This document shows positions 1 through 9,148 of a DNA stretch of 43,948 nt, in pieces. The stretch comes from an uncultured Pelagibacteraceae bacterium (GTDB lineage Bacteria; Pseudomonadota; Alphaproteobacteria; Pelagibacterales; Pelagibacteraceae). Below the pieces are notes generated by a model, which was not told where the DNA came from, ran no database searches, and saw nothing but the letters and a program-made list of their open reading frames with translations. The stretch is from contig CACFYO010000005.1 in the NCBI GenBank assembly GCA_902570545.1, positions 1-43,948 on the forward strand, in the 5' to 3' direction. The position numbers and the translations under genes were made by a program. How positions within the stretch are numbered: position 1 is the stretch's first letter; each line of letters opens with the position of its first letter.

Positions 1-229
1 AAAACGTAATTCTGTTTTTATTAATTATTAATTCATTTTCATCATATTTTAAATCTGCATTAAATTTCCCATGAATAGAGTCATATTTTATTAATTCACA
101 AGTAATTTTTAAATTTGATCTATTGTTTATATGATTAATTTTTAAACTTTTATTTTGAGTCTCAATAATTGATCTAACTACCATACGACCAATTCTACCC
201 ATTCCATTAATTCCAATTTTAATAGTCAT
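1..229 (-). CDS. gap: glyceraldehyde-3-phosphate dehydrogenase, N-terminal part (cut by window edge)
   Basis: Only the first 76 codons are present; the gene runs off the left edge. The minus-strand translation begins MTIKIGINGMGRIGR, the NAD-binding Rossmann motif of GAPDH (usually GINGFGRIGR, here Met for Phe), and later has YDSIHGKF, matching the conserved YDS-HG-F segment of the family. The enzyme converts glyceraldehyde-3-phosphate, NAD and phosphate to 1,3-bisphosphoglycerate in central carbon metabolism in the cytoplasm. It lies 2 bases downstream of tkt on the same strand, so the two are very probably one operon; tkt-gap order is common in alphaproteobacteria. The catalytic Cys lies outside the window, so catalytic integrity cannot be judged. 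Confidence 0.93.
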   Translation of the reverse strand, partial: MTIKIGINGMGRIGRMVVRSIIETQNKSLKINHINNRSNLKITCELIKYDSIHGKFNADLKYDENELIINKNRITF

Positions 230-231
230 TT

Positions 232-2190
232 CTATTTTTCTATTACTTTCTTCAATTTACCAACAATATTCGATGAAATTAACCCAAAATATTTATAAAT
301 ATCTTTATAAGGAGCACTTTTCCCAAATTCATCAATTCCAAATGTTATTCCAAAATCACCTACATATTTCTTCCAACTGTCACTTGATCCAGCCTCAATA
401 GATATTTTCAATTTAGTTTCATTTAAAATTTTATTTTTATATTTGCTTGATTGTAAGTCAAAAAGTTCCATACACGGCACCGATACAACTTTTGAGTATA
501 TCCTATCTTTGGCTAATTTATGGCTGACCTCTATTGCTAGGCTCACCTCAGAACCGCTAGCTAAAATTGTCAATTTTATTTTTTTGTTTGTTCTTAAAAC
601 CTCATATGCGCCAAATGAGCACTTGTTAGTATTTGAATATTTATTTCTTATGGGGTTAAGATTCTGTCTGGTTAAAGATAGAATACTTGGTGTTTTAGAA
701 CTTTTTAAAGCATGCTCCCAACATTCAATAGTTTCTAATCTATCTGCAGGTCTAAAAACATTAAGATTGGGTATTGATCTTAACCCAGATAATTGTTCAA
801 TAGGTTGGTGTGTTGGACCATCCTCCCCAAGCCCAATAGAGTCATGAGTCATTACATATATAACTTGTTGTTTCATCATTGCTGATAATCTTATAGATGG
901 CTTACAATAATCTGAAAAAATTAAAAAAGTTCCACCATAAGGTATAAATTTACTGTGCAAAGCTAGTCCATTCATAATTCCACACATAGCATGTTCTCTC
1001 ACACCGTAATGAATATAGTTTCCTTCAAAATTTCCTGGTTTTATTATTTTATGATGTTTTGTTTTAGTATTATTTGATCCAGCAAGATCTGCTGATCCAC
1101 CAATAAGTGTATTACTTTTTTCCACAAGTGAACCAATTATTGACTCTGAAGATTTTCTTGAAGCGAGACTTTTATTACTCTTTATTGCTATTTTTTTTTC
1201 ATTTTCTGCAGAATTTACAAAATCATTTTTGAAAAATTTATTTATTTTATTTTTTTTTTTTCTATAAATTTTGTTCCAACTATTCTCAATTTTTTCTCCT
1301 TTTATCCCAATTCTTCTCCAAATTTCTAATATATTTTTGGGAATTTGAAATGGTTTATAATTCCAACCTAATTCTTTACGGACCAATTCAATCTCCTCAA
1401 CACCCAGTGGGCTTCCATGAGAAGAAGATTTTCCAGATTTATTTGGTGATCCATATCCAATTTTAGTTTTACATGAGATAACTGTTGGTTTCTTCGCGTT
1501 TTGAACTTTTTTGAGCGCTTTAAATATTTCATTTTCTTTATGACCATTAATTGCTATGTAATCCCAACCATAACTTTCAAATCTTTTCTTAAAATTGTCA
1601 GAAACTGCCAAATTTGTTGGTCCGTCTATAGATATGGAATTATTATCAAATAACATTATTAAATTTTTAAGCTTCAGATGTCCTGCTAAACTCATGGCTT
1701 CGTGACTTATGCCCTCCATTAGACAACCATCTCCCGCAATCACATAAGTTTTATGGTTTATAATATCTGTACCCAATTTTTTTTTTAAAATTTCTTCTGC
1801 CATTGCAAAACCAACTGCGTTAGAAATTCCTTGACCTAAAGGACCTGTTGTTGTTTCGATGCCTGAGTTTTCAACATACTCAGGATGACCTGCACAAATA
1901 GAGTCAATTTGTCTAAAATTCTTAATATCATCTATTTTGACACTTTTGTAACCTGTTAAATAAAGTAAAGAGTAAAGCAACATAGATCCATGACCGGCAG
2001 ATAAAACGAATCTATCTCTATTAAGCCAGCTTGGATTTTTTGGATTAAACTTTAGAAAATATTTGAAAAGAATTGTAGAAACATCAGCCATACCCATTGG
2101 CATTCCTGGATGACCAGAATTAGCTTTTTGTACGGCATCCATTGAAAGAGCACGTATAGAGTTAGACAAGGTTTTATTTAATTTTCTCAA
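232..2190 (-). CDS. tkt: transketolase
   Basis: 652 residues, the usual length for a bacterial transketolase. It transfers two-carbon ketol units between sugar phosphates in the non-oxidative pentose phosphate pathway, using thiamine diphosphate. Visible motifs are GHPGMPMGMADV (residues 26-37, with the conserved His), the TPP/Mg motif starting GDG at 153, and GLGEDGPTHQP in the pyrimidine-binding domain. The start is TTG; an AAGGA ribosome-binding site seven bases upstream supports it, and no better ATG exists near the N-terminus. gap follows after 2 bases. The gene is divergent from the coiled-coil/zapA operon with about 50 bases between starts. A run of 12 A residues (coding strand; positions 1250-1261) lies inside the gene. 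Confidence 0.97.
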   Translation of the reverse strand: MRKLNKTLSNSIRALSMDAVQKANSGHPGMPMGMADVSTILFKYFLKFNPKNPSWLNRDRFVLSAGHGSMLLYSLLYLTGYKSVKIDDIKNFRQIDSICAGHPEYVENSGIETTTGPLGQGISNAVGFAMAEEILKKKLGTDIINHKTYVIAGDGCLMEGISHEAMSLAGHLKLKNLIMLFDNNSISIDGPTNLAVSDNFKKRFESYGWDYIAINGHKENEIFKALKKVQNAKKPTVISCKTKIGYGSPNKSGKSSSHGSPLGVEEIELVRKELGWNYKPFQIPKNILEIWRRIGIKGEKIENSWNKIYRKKKNKINKFFKNDFVNSAENEKKIAIKSNKSLASRKSSESIIGSLVEKSNTLIGGSADLAGSNNTKTKHHKIIKPGNFEGNYIHYGVREHAMCGIMNGLALHSKFIPYGGTFLIFSDYCKPSIRLSAMMKQQVIYVMTHDSIGLGEDGPTHQPIEQLSGLRSIPNLNVFRPADRLETIECWEHALKSSKTPSILSLTRQNLNPIRNKYSNTNKCSFGAYEVLRTNKKIKLTILASGSEVSLAIEVSHKLAKDRIYSKVVSVPCMELFDLQSSKYKNKILNETKLKISIEAGSSDSWKKYVGDFGITFGIDEFGKSAPYKDIYKYFGLISSNIVGKLKKVIEK

Positions 2191-2197
2191 AAATTTA

Positions 2198-2202
2198 TCC
2201 TT
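2198..2202 (-). promoter_or_regulatory. Shine-Dalgarno site of tkt
   Basis: The minus strand reads AAGGA followed by seven bases and then the TTG start of tkt. Clear Shine-Dalgarno sequences are uncommon in this window, so this one is useful because it decides a non-ATG start. Confidence 0.6.
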
Positions 2203-2243
2203 TGTAGACTTAGGTGAATCAATTTATTAATATAGATATATAT

Positions 2244-2567
2244 ATGAATTCAATTAGTGAAAAAGAAAAAAAACTATTAGAAACTTTAGGTAAATTAAAA
2301 AAACTAGAAAATATAAAACCAGATAAAATTTTGGAGTTGGAAAATCTAGAAAACCAAAAAAATCAATTAGAAATTGAAAAAAAAGAAATAGAACAAAGAT
2401 ACCATTCACTTCAACAAGAAAACCAGTCACTTAAGCAGAAATTTGATGATTTTAAAAAAAAGGAGATTGAAGAAAAAAAAAAAGAAGACCAATTCTCTCA
2501 AAAAATTGATGAATTAAACCAAGAAACAGATAATTTAATGGAAGAAATTGATAAATGGCAAATGTAA
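2244..2567 (+). CDS. small coiled-coil protein upstream of zapA (DUF4164-like position)
   Basis: 107 residues, very rich in Glu, Lys, Leu and Gln with heptad-like spacing through almost the whole length (about residues 5-100), so a long coiled coil; no signal peptide or membrane segment. A GTG at 2214 would add ten residues, but the ATG at 2244 begins the charged coiled coil (MNSISEKEKKLL) and is preferred. The gene overlaps zapA by 13 bases and is transcribed away from tkt. In other alphaproteobacteria a short coiled-coil protein (DUF4164 family) occupies this position beside zapA; I infer a similar role, perhaps in cell division, from context only. Sequence of this kind is too low in complexity for a firm family call. 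Confidence 0.7.
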   Translation: MNSISEKEKKLLETLGKLKKLENIKPDKILELENLENQKNQLEIEKKEIEQRYHSLQQENQSLKQKFDDFKKKEIEEKKKEDQFSQKIDELNQETDNLMEEIDKWQM

Positions 2568-3001
2568 ATATTAAATTTAATGGTAAAGAATTTTTGTTAT
2601 CTTGTGAAGATGGTCAAGAAGAACACTTAGAGGAATTAGCTTTATATTTAAACGAAAAGTTTAGTAATCTTAAAAACTCTTTAGGAAACATAGGAGAAAG
2701 TAAGCTTTTACTCATAACATCTATTTCTGTATTAGATGAATATTACGAGACTAAAAAAAAATTAGATATTCAAAAAAAAGAAATAAATAAAATTACTGAA
2801 AGATTTAAAGAGCTTAAATCATTAGTTTATAATTATAGAGATCTAAAAGAAAAAGAAATTTCTGAATTAAGTAAAAAACAGGAAAATCTGAAGAATGAAA
2901 TCGAAATCAATCGAAATAATTATGAAACTTTAGTTGATAAGACCACTCTTGAATTAGAAAATTTTATTAAACGAAACGATCCAGACTCCAAGATCCAATA
3001 A
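2555..3001 (+). CDS. zapA: cell division protein ZapA
   Basis: 148 residues. The N-terminal half (residues 1-65) matches ZapA: a start like ANVNIKFNGKEF, then EDGQEEHLEELALYLNEKF and a short helix with LLLITSISVLDEYYE. The C-terminal half is a long coiled coil used for dimer and tetramer formation. ZapA binds FtsZ at midcell and bundles its filaments. It overlaps the preceding coiled-coil gene by 13 bases and is followed after 5 bases by the 5-formyl-THF cyclo-ligase gene, the classic zapA-ygfA pair. The protein is longer than E. coli ZapA (about 109 residues) because of the extended coiled coil. Confidence 0.88.
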   Translation: MANVNIKFNGKEFLLSCEDGQEEHLEELALYLNEKFSNLKNSLGNIGESKLLLITSISVLDEYYETKKKLDIQKKEINKITERFKELKSLVYNYRDLKEKEISELSKKQENLKNEIEINRNNYETLVDKTTLELENFIKRNDPDSKIQ

Positions 3002-3006
3002 TAAAA

Positions 3007-3552
3007 GTGTCTAAAAAAAATCTAAGAAAAAAATTAATTAACACTAGAAGAAATAATTTTGTAGACCAGACCATATCCTATGTTCTTTTTAATAAAATAT
3101 TAAAAAAATATAATTTTAAAAAAAATATAAATATTGGTGGTTATTATCCTGTAAATAGTGAGATTAGTTGTTTAGATGTTTTAGAAATTTTAGAAAAGAA
3201 AAATTTTAAAATATCTTTGCCTGTTACAAAGAAAAATAATAATATGGATTTTTATCAATGGTCTTTTAAAGACTCACTTAGAGTAAGTCAGCAAGGTATA
3301 CCTGAGCCAAATACTAAAAAAAAAGTTATTCCAGATGTTTTGATTGTCCCTCTTGTTGGATTTGATAGGTATAAATTTAGATTAGGATACGGTGGTGGAT
3401 TTTATGATAGATATATTGGCAAAATTCTTAAGTTTAAAAAAATTTTAACAGTTGGTTTTGCTTTTTCATTTCAAGAAATTTCAAAAATCCCTATAAATAA
3501 ATTTGATCAAAAATTAAATTTTATTTTAACAGATAAAGAAATTATTAAATGA
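3007..3552 (+). CDS. ygfA: 5-formyltetrahydrofolate cyclo-ligase
   Basis: 181 residues, family length. It converts 5-formyl-THF plus ATP to 5,10-methenyl-THF, recycling folate. The signature RLGYGGGFYDRY lies near residues 125-136; the conserved basic N-terminus (KKNLRKKLINTRR) and a PEP motif region (GIPEP) are also visible. The start is GTG at 3007; no ATG gives a complete N-terminus. It overlaps the following phosphoesterase gene by 4 bases. In many proteobacteria the 6S RNA gene lies between zapA and this gene; here only five bases separate them, so it is not at this place. Confidence 0.93.
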   Translation: MSKKNLRKKLINTRRNNFVDQTISYVLFNKILKKYNFKKNINIGGYYPVNSEISCLDVLEILEKKNFKISLPVTKKNNNMDFYQWSFKDSLRVSQQGIPEPNTKKKVIPDVLIVPLVGFDRYKFRLGYGGGFYDRYIGKILKFKKILTVGFAFSFQEISKIPINKFDQKLNFILTDKEIIK

Positions 3553-4355
3553 ATATTTTATTTTTAGGAGATATAGTTGGAAACAGTGGCTGTATTGCTG
3601 TAAAAAAATATTTACCTAATATTATTAAATCAAAAAAAATAAACTTTGTTATTGTAAATGGTGAGAATGCCGCAAAAGAAGGTGTTGGTATAACGGAGAA
3701 TATTGTTAATGAATTATTAAGTTGTGGAGTTGATGTTATAACTACTGGTAATCATGTCTGGGATCAAAAAGAAACATTTGAATTTATTAAAAGTCAAAAG
3801 AGATTATTAAGACCATTAAATTTATCCGGTGATGTTCCAGGTGATGGTTTTGGTATTTATGATTCTTTTGGCGGATACAAAGTTGCTGTATTAAATTTAA
3901 TGGGAAATGTTTTTATGAAAAAATCTGATGATGTCTTTATAAAAAGTAAAGAATTCTTAGATCAAAATACACTTAAAGAAAAATATGATTTTCTTATAGT
4001 TGACTTTCATGGTGAGATCACAAGTGAGAAAATGGCCATTGGTCATATATTCGATGGAAATGCTACATTTGTTGTAGGTACCCACACACATGTGCCCACT
4101 AATGATGGAAGAGTATTAAGTAAGGGAACTGCGTATTTAACAGATGCAGGAATGTGTGGTGATTATAATTCAGTAATTGGGATGAATACTGAAAATTCAA
4201 TTAACAGGTTTTACAAAAGAGACTCTATAAAACATTTCCCTGCTAAAGGAGATGCTTCACTTTGCGGAGCAATTGTCGAGGCTAATCCAAAAAATGGTTT
4301 GGCAACAAATATTAGTCAGTTTATATTTGGTGGTCAACTTCAGAAAGATAACTAA
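3549..4355 (+). CDS. YmdB-type metallophosphoesterase (TIGR00282 family)
   Basis: 268 residues. Metal-binding motifs of the calcineurin-like fold are in order: GDIVG (7-11), NGENAA (about 38-43), TGNHVWD (about 66-72), FHGE and GTHTHVPTND in the second half. Family members such as Bacillus YmdB hydrolyse 2',3'-cyclic nucleotides or cyclic dinucleotides in vitro; the substrate here is unknown. It starts inside the end of the cyclo-ligase gene (4-base overlap) and is followed 3 bases later by yebC, an order found widely in alphaproteobacteria. No signal peptide; cytoplasmic. Confidence 0.88.
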   Translation: MNILFLGDIVGNSGCIAVKKYLPNIIKSKKINFVIVNGENAAKEGVGITENIVNELLSCGVDVITTGNHVWDQKETFEFIKSQKRLLRPLNLSGDVPGDGFGIYDSFGGYKVAVLNLMGNVFMKKSDDVFIKSKEFLDQNTLKEKYDFLIVDFHGEITSEKMAIGHIFDGNATFVVGTHTHVPTNDGRVLSKGTAYLTDAGMCGDYNSVIGMNTENSINRFYKRDSIKHFPAKGDASLCGAIVEANPKNGLATNISQFIFGGQLQKDN

Positions 4356-4358
4356 ATC

Positions 4359-5072
4359 ATGGCAGGCCATTCTCATTGGGCAGGGATCAAACATAAAAAA
4401 GGAAAAGCAGATAAGCAAAGATCTGCAATATTTTCTAAATTATCAAGGGAAATTACAGTAGCAGCAAAACTTGGAGATAAAAACCCAGACATGAATGCAA
4501 GATTAAGATCTGCGATCCAAGCTGCTAGATCAGCTAACATGCCTAAAGATAATATTGAAAGAGCCATCGACAAATCCTCAATAGCAGCAGACACTAATTT
4601 TGAAAATATAAGATATGAAGGATTTGGACCTGCAAAAACAGCAATAATAGTTACTACTTTAACAGATAATAAAAATAGAACTGCCTCAAATATAAGAACA
4701 ATTTTTCAAAAACACGGAGGAGGACTTGGTACGCAAGGTTCTGCATCTCATAACTTTCTTCAACTAGGAGTTATCAAAATTGATAAAGAAGAAATGGATG
4801 AGGAAAAAATTTTCAACCTAGCAACTGATGCTGGAGCTAATGATTGTATATTTCATGAGAATTATTACGAGATACACACAAATAATGATGAGATATATGA
4901 TGTAAAAAATTTATTGGAAAAAGAGATTTCTAATTTTATATCTACAGAAATTGAATGGGTTCCTATAAATAAAATTAATCTAAATGAAGAAGATAAAGAA
5001 AAAATGAATAATTTTTTGGAAATTTTAGAAGAAAATGACGATGTTCAAAACGTTTTTACAAATGCAAATTAA
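4359..5072 (+). CDS. yebC: YebC/PmpR family protein (TACO1 homologue)
   Basis: 237 residues, standard size. The invariant N-terminus MAGHSHWAGIKHKKGKADKQ is present, followed by the FSKLSREI helix and PKDNIERAI. The family was first described as DNA-binding regulators (PmpR) and more recently as ribosome-associated factors that help translate difficult stretches such as polyproline; the mitochondrial homologue TACO1 is a translation activator. yebC normally precedes ruvC, ruvA and ruvB; here a RuvC-like gene follows after 9 bases but ruvA and ruvB do not. Confidence 0.95.
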   Translation: MAGHSHWAGIKHKKGKADKQRSAIFSKLSREITVAAKLGDKNPDMNARLRSAIQAARSANMPKDNIERAIDKSSIAADTNFENIRYEGFGPAKTAIIVTTLTDNKNRTASNIRTIFQKHGGGLGTQGSASHNFLQLGVIKIDKEEMDEEKIFNLATDAGANDCIFHENYYEIHTNNDEIYDVKNLLEKEISNFISTEIEWVPINKINLNEEDKEKMNNFLEILEENDDVQNVFTNAN

Positions 5073-5081
5073 TTTAATTTT

Positions 5082-5570
5082 ATGATAATAATTGGAATAG
5101 ATCCAGGGATAACTGGTGCAATTAGTTTTTTTGAAGATGGAGAATTAAAGGGTGTAATTGACATGCCCACTATGGCATCAGGTAATAAAAATAAAAAACA
5201 ACTTAATGGTAGCCAAATATTTAACGAAATATCTTTAAGGATCCAAAACCACAAATCTGAGAATATAAATGTAGTTGTAGAGCAAGTTTCAGCGATGCCT
5301 GGACAAGGTGTTACCAGTATGTTTAACTTCGGACAATCATTTGGAGTTTTAAAAGGTGTTTGTGCTGCAATGCAACTGCCAATTTTTTTTGTAAGACCAG
5401 CTAAATGGAAAAAGTATTACGATTTAATAAATTCTCAAAAAGATTCGAGTAGAGTTAAAGCAATAGAGATGTTTCCTAAGTTTTCATCGATGCTTTCTCG
5501 AAAAAAAGATACCAACAAAGCAGATGCAATATTAATCGCAAATTATCATCTAAATACACAAGAAAAATAA
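5082..5570 (+). CDS. RuvC-like Holliday junction resolvase/nuclease (phage-type variant)
   Basis: 162 residues with an RNase H-like fold signature: IGIDPGITGA at the N-terminus (Asp7), VVVEQV (Glu67), and a C-terminal KKDTNKADAILIA with Asp143 and Asp148, consistent with the D-E-D/D acidic active site of RuvC. The middle segment MPGQGVTSMFNFGQSFGVLKG and the RPAKWKK segment resemble, from recall, phage and phage-derived RuvC-like proteins rather than the canonical cellular RuvC (which has a conserved FxxxN--LKLGQARG segment here). By position, between yebC and tolQ, it stands where ruvC-ruvA-ruvB is expected. Probably resolves branched DNA; whether it fully replaces RuvC is inference. Confidence 0.8.
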   Translation: MIIIGIDPGITGAISFFEDGELKGVIDMPTMASGNKNKKQLNGSQIFNEISLRIQNHKSENINVVVEQVSAMPGQGVTSMFNFGQSFGVLKGVCAAMQLPIFFVRPAKWKKYYDLINSQKDSSRVKAIEMFPKFSSMLSRKKDTNKADAILIANYHLNTQEK

Positions 5571-5627
5571 TATTTAGGTCACTTTTATAGACAAATTCAT
5601 GACACATTTTAGTGTGAAATCAACTAA

Positions 5628-6302
5628 ATGGATGCAGATATAACTTCTCAGGCTGTAGAATTGGCAAGCAACACAGATTTTTCAATTTTAAGTTTATTTT
5701 TGAGAGCGGACTTTATAGTTAAATCCGTAATTATCATTCTTATCGCGAGCTCAGTTTACTCTTGGGCCATAATTTTTGACAAAATTATTATGTTTAGAAG
5801 AATTAATAAAGACTCTACGGATTTTGAAGAAAGATTCTGGAAGTCTAAGTCAGCAGAAACATTTTATAACAGTCTTCCTGCAACATTAGACAATCCAATG
5901 GCTCAACTATTTAAAGATTCAATGCAAGCTGTTATGAAATCAAGATCGAAAACTAATATAAGTCAAAGACTTGAGAATATTTTAGAGGTAAATATCGAAA
6001 AACAAATGAATGTCGTTAATAATAAATTTACTTTTCTTGCAACAGTAGGATCTACTGCACCATTTATTGGATTATTTGGAACAGTCTGGGGAATAATGAA
6101 TTCTTTTCAATCAATTGCCATATCAAGAAATACTAGTTTAGCTATTGTAGCCCCCGGAATTGCTGAAGCTTTATTTGCAACTGCTCTAGGTTTGTTAGCA
6201 GCAATTCCAGCAGTAATTGCTTATAATAAATTTGGTAATGATTCTAAAAAATATTCACAAAAATTAGAAAATTTTTCAAAAAGATTTATTTCAATAATCT
6301 AA
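5628..6302 (+). CDS. tolQ: Tol-Pal system protein TolQ
   Basis: 224 residues with three membrane segments: about 28-48, about 131-155 (ATVGSTAPFIGLFGTVWG) and about 170-195 (APGIAEALFATALGLLAA). These are the MotA/TolQ/ExbB proton-channel motifs. TolQ forms the inner-membrane pentamer around TolR that converts proton flow into movement of TolA, keeping the outer membrane tied to the dividing cell. The first gene of the tol-pal operon here; 57 bases upstream hold no gene and probably carry its promoter. tolR follows after 1 base. The usual ybgC upstream of tolQ is missing. Confidence 0.96.
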   Translation: MDADITSQAVELASNTDFSILSLFLRADFIVKSVIIILIASSVYSWAIIFDKIIMFRRINKDSTDFEERFWKSKSAETFYNSLPATLDNPMAQLFKDSMQAVMKSRSKTNISQRLENILEVNIEKQMNVVNNKFTFLATVGSTAPFIGLFGTVWGIMNSFQSIAISRNTSLAIVAPGIAEALFATALGLLAAIPAVIAYNKFGNDSKKYSQKLENFSKRFISII

Positions 6303-6303
6303 T

Positions 6304-6720
6304 ATGGCATTTAATTTAAAGCGCTCAGAAAGAGAACCGATGAGTGAAATAAATGTAACACCCTTCGTTGATGTAATGCTTGTTCTTTTAATTATTTTTA
6401 TGGTTACTGCACCTTTGCTAACAGTAGGAGTGCAGGTTGATTTACCCGAAACATCCGCCGATACATTACCAGAAGAAAGCGAACCTCTCACATTGACTAT
6501 AAACTCAAAAGGTGAAGTTTTTATTCAAGAGACAAAAATTGAATTTAATAATTTAATTAAAAAAATTTTAGCTGTGTCTAACAATAGAACTGATACTAGA
6601 ATTTATGTAAGAGGTGATAAAACAATTAATTATGGAAGAGTATTAGAGGTAATGGGTAAACTTTCAGGTTCGGGCTTCACTAAAGTTGCTTTAATATCTG
6701 AACCATATAAAGAGAGATAG
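6304..6720 (+). CDS. tolR: Tol-Pal system protein TolR
   Basis: 138 residues, ExbD/TolR family. A single membrane helix (about 20-40) contains the proton-carrying Asp23 in TPFVDVMLVLLIIFMV, followed by a periplasmic domain to the C-terminus. Sits one base after tolQ and two bases before tolA. It partners TolQ in the proton-driven motor. Length and key residue are intact. Confidence 0.96.
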   Translation: MAFNLKRSEREPMSEINVTPFVDVMLVLLIIFMVTAPLLTVGVQVDLPETSADTLPEESEPLTLTINSKGEVFIQETKIEFNNLIKKILAVSNNRTDTRIYVRGDKTINYGRVLEVMGKLSGSGFTKVALISEPYKER

Positions 6721-6722
6721 TA

Positions 6723-7790
6723 TTGTTTAGAAAAATTTCATTTAGTGGTTTTACAAGTGGATTTAATAATTTTTCTTTTGGAATGTTATTTTCTATTTTT
6801 TTTCATGGGATAATATTTTTTGCTACAATATTCGCACTTCCATTCGTAGCAAAAAAGCCTTTAGAGCTAATGCCGATTGTTTCAGTTGAATTGATACAAA
6901 TTTCTGAGAAAACTAATATTCCATATGCTCCAAAGGCTGCAAAAATTATCGAAAAAGCAAAAAGTGATAATAAAAAACTACTATCTGAGCAAGCCCCGCC
7001 AAAAGAGATAAAAAAAGAGAAAAACAAGCAAGTAAAATTTGATAATCAAAAAGATGAAATTGATTTATCAAAATCAAAAAAAGTACCAGTACCTGAGAAA
7101 AAACAAGATAAAGTTAAATTAGAAAAATCCGAAGCAGTCCCATTACCTGATAAAAAATTAGAAAAAATAGAAACCAAACAAGAAACTGAACAACAACCTT
7201 CAAAAGAAGACAAAAAAATAATTGTTGAAAAAGAAAAAAGAAAAAAAATTGAAAAAAAAATTGAAAATGACGAAGTAATAAAAGAATTTGCAAAAATTAA
7301 AAAACCTTTGAAAGATGAAAAGGCAAAACAAGTGTCGGAATATGAAAAAAAAGATATCGATGTTAATAAAATTAAAGGTTTAATTGCAAAGCAATATGAG
7401 AATGTAGGGGAAGTTAAAAAAAAGACAGAGGGAATTTCACAATCTGAAGATAAGTCTATGAAGCTCTCTAAATTGAGTGTAACCACTGAATATGCTGTTA
7501 GACACCAAATTTACACATGTTGGTCAGTACCCACTGGGTTGCCATATAGTGAAGATTTACTGGTTACTGTAAAACTGAATTTAGAAAAAAATGGAATTGT
7601 AAAAAACTTTGAAATGTTGGATCATGTAAGAATGAATACACCTGGTGAGGGAGCTTTTTATCAAATAGCCCAAAGTGTAATTAGAGCAATTAGACTTTGT
7701 AACCCAATAAAAAATCTTCCAACAACAAGTTATGAAAAATGGAAAACAATGATATTAAGATTTAATCCAATAGAAATGATGGGTGGATGA
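6723..7790 (+). CDS. tolA: Tol-Pal system protein TolA (TonB-like)
   Basis: 355 residues. One N-terminal membrane helix (about 20-45), then a long Lys/Glu-rich helical spacer (about 65-240) that spans the periplasm, then a compact C-terminal domain (about 250-355) with CWSVPTGLP, which fits the TolA/TonB C-terminal fold contacting TolB/Pal. The spacer holds two imperfect copies of a K--VP(V/L)P(E/D)KK unit around residues 120-145. Start is TTG at 6723, two bases after tolR; no nearby ATG includes the membrane anchor. The stop overlaps the tolB start (ATGA). Identification rests on architecture and operon position because the spacer is low complexity. Confidence 0.93.
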   Translation: MFRKISFSGFTSGFNNFSFGMLFSIFFHGIIFFATIFALPFVAKKPLELMPIVSVELIQISEKTNIPYAPKAAKIIEKAKSDNKKLLSEQAPPKEIKKEKNKQVKFDNQKDEIDLSKSKKVPVPEKKQDKVKLEKSEAVPLPDKKLEKIETKQETEQQPSKEDKKIIVEKEKRKKIEKKIENDEVIKEFAKIKKPLKDEKAKQVSEYEKKDIDVNKIKGLIAKQYENVGEVKKKTEGISQSEDKSMKLSKLSVTTEYAVRHQIYTCWSVPTGLPYSEDLLVTVKLNLEKNGIVKNFEMLDHVRMNTPGEGAFYQIAQSVIRAIRLCNPIKNLPTTSYEKWKTMILRFNPIEMMGG

Positions 7791-9148
7791 GAAATAAAAT
7801 TTTATTATTATTTGTTTTTTGTTTCATTTTAAAGCCTGGTAAATCTTATTCATTGGTTGAAATCGATATAACTAGAGGAAATCTTGATCCTCTGCCAATC
7901 TCTGTCTCTCCTTTTTTTGCTGATGAAATCTCTAAAGAAAAAATAAAAAAAAATTTAAACATAGATAATTTAGGATTAGAAATTTCAAAAGTAATAGAGA
8001 ATAATTTAAGAAAAACTGGATTATTTGATACTTTAGATAAAGATTCATTTTTGCAAAAACCAGATATTGCACATTTAAAACCTAGATTTGAAGATTGGAC
8101 TTTAATTAAATCTCAAGTTTTGATTACTGGTAAAGTTAGTTTTAAAATTATTAATGAAAAAGATTATATAAAAATTGAATTTAAACTTTGGGATGTTCTT
8201 GGAGCAAAAATGGTTGATGGTTTTTCTTTGACAACAGTCCCGACTAATTGGAGAAGAGTTGGTCATAAAATTTCAGATAAAGTATATGAACTTTTAACTG
8301 GTGAAAGTGGTTATTTTGATACAAGAATAATATATGTTGCTGAAGAGGGGCCTAAAACTCAAAGAGTAAAAAAATTAGCTATAATGGATCAAGATGGATT
8401 TAATACAAAGTATTTAACTTTAGGAAATGAGTTGGTATTAACCCCAAGATTTAATCCAACAAATCAAATGGTAACTTATCTCTCATACTTTAGAAACATG
8501 CCAAGAGTTTATCTTTTGAATATTGAGACGGGAAAGCAAGAGGTTGTTGGAGATTTTCCTGGAATGACATTTGCACCGAGATTTTCTCCAGATGGAAAAA
8601 AAATTATAATGAGCTTAGCAAAAGATGGTAATTCAGAAATTTGGGTTAGAAATTTAGAGACAAACATTCAAGAAAAATTAACTGATCATCCATCTATAGA
8701 CACTTCGCCATCATATTCACCTGATGGTAAATATATTACATTTAATTCTGACAGAAGTGGTTATCAGCAGATTTACGTTATGAGAAGTGATGGGTCCAAA
8801 GTTAAAAGAATATCATTTGGAAAAGGGATTTATGGTACACCTGTGTGGTCACCAAGGGGAGATTTAATTGCGTTTACAAAGTTACATAAAGGAAAATTTT
8901 TTATTGGAGTTATGAGAACTGATGGAACAGGAGAGAGATTGCTTACAGAAAATTTTTATCAAGAGGCACCTTCGTGGTCTCCAAATGGAAGGGTAATCAT
9001 TTTTTATAGAGAAACAAAAACTGATGACAAAGGTCACGGATTTACTGCAAAATTATGGTCAATTGATTTAACAGGATACAACGAGAGGTTGGTATCAACT
9101 GAGACGGATGCATCAGACCCGTCATGGTCATCTTTATTAGGAAATTAA
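7787..9148 (+). CDS. tolB: Tol-Pal system protein TolB
   Basis: 453 residues. An N-terminal signal peptide (about 1-21, ending near KSYS) precedes the TolB N-terminal domain, then a six-bladed beta-propeller with repeated blades such as [32 protein letters not shown] and [10 protein letters not shown] between about residues 260 and 430. TolB is periplasmic and links Pal in the outer membrane to TolA. Translationally coupled to tolA by a 4-base overlap. Family-typical length. Confidence 0.97.
   Translation: MRNKILLLFVFCFILKPGKSYSLVEIDITRGNLDPLPISVSPFFADEISKEKIKKNLNIDNLGLEISKVIENNLRKTGLFDTLDKDSFLQKPDIAHLKPRFEDWTLIKSQVLITGKVSFKIINEKDYIKIEFKLWDVLGAKMVDGFSLTTVPTNWRRVGHKISDKVYELLTGESGYFDTRIIYVAEEGPKTQRVKKLAIMDQDGFNTKYLTLGNELVLTPRFNPTNQMVTYLSYFRNMPRVYLLNIETGKQEVVGDFPGMTFAPRFSPDGKKIIMSLAKDGNSEIWVRNLETNIQEKLTDHPSIDTSPSYSPDGKYITFNSDRSGYQQIYVMRSDGSKVKRISFGKGIYGTPVWSPRGDLIAFTKLHKGKFFIGVMRTDGTGERLLTENFYQEAPSWSPNGRVIIFYRETKTDDKGHGFTAKLWSIDLTGYNERLVSTETDASDPSWSSLLGN

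Noticed and set aside
443..847. 134-codon open frame on the plus strand opposite tkt
   Set aside because: It lies wholly antisense to a full-length transketolase with all motifs, and its translation matches no family I know.
7046..7486. 146-codon frame on the minus strand opposite tolA, rich in Phe and Ser
   Set aside because: It is the complement of the Lys/Glu-rich TolA spacer; the Phe/Ser richness is just the mirror of AAA and GAA codons.
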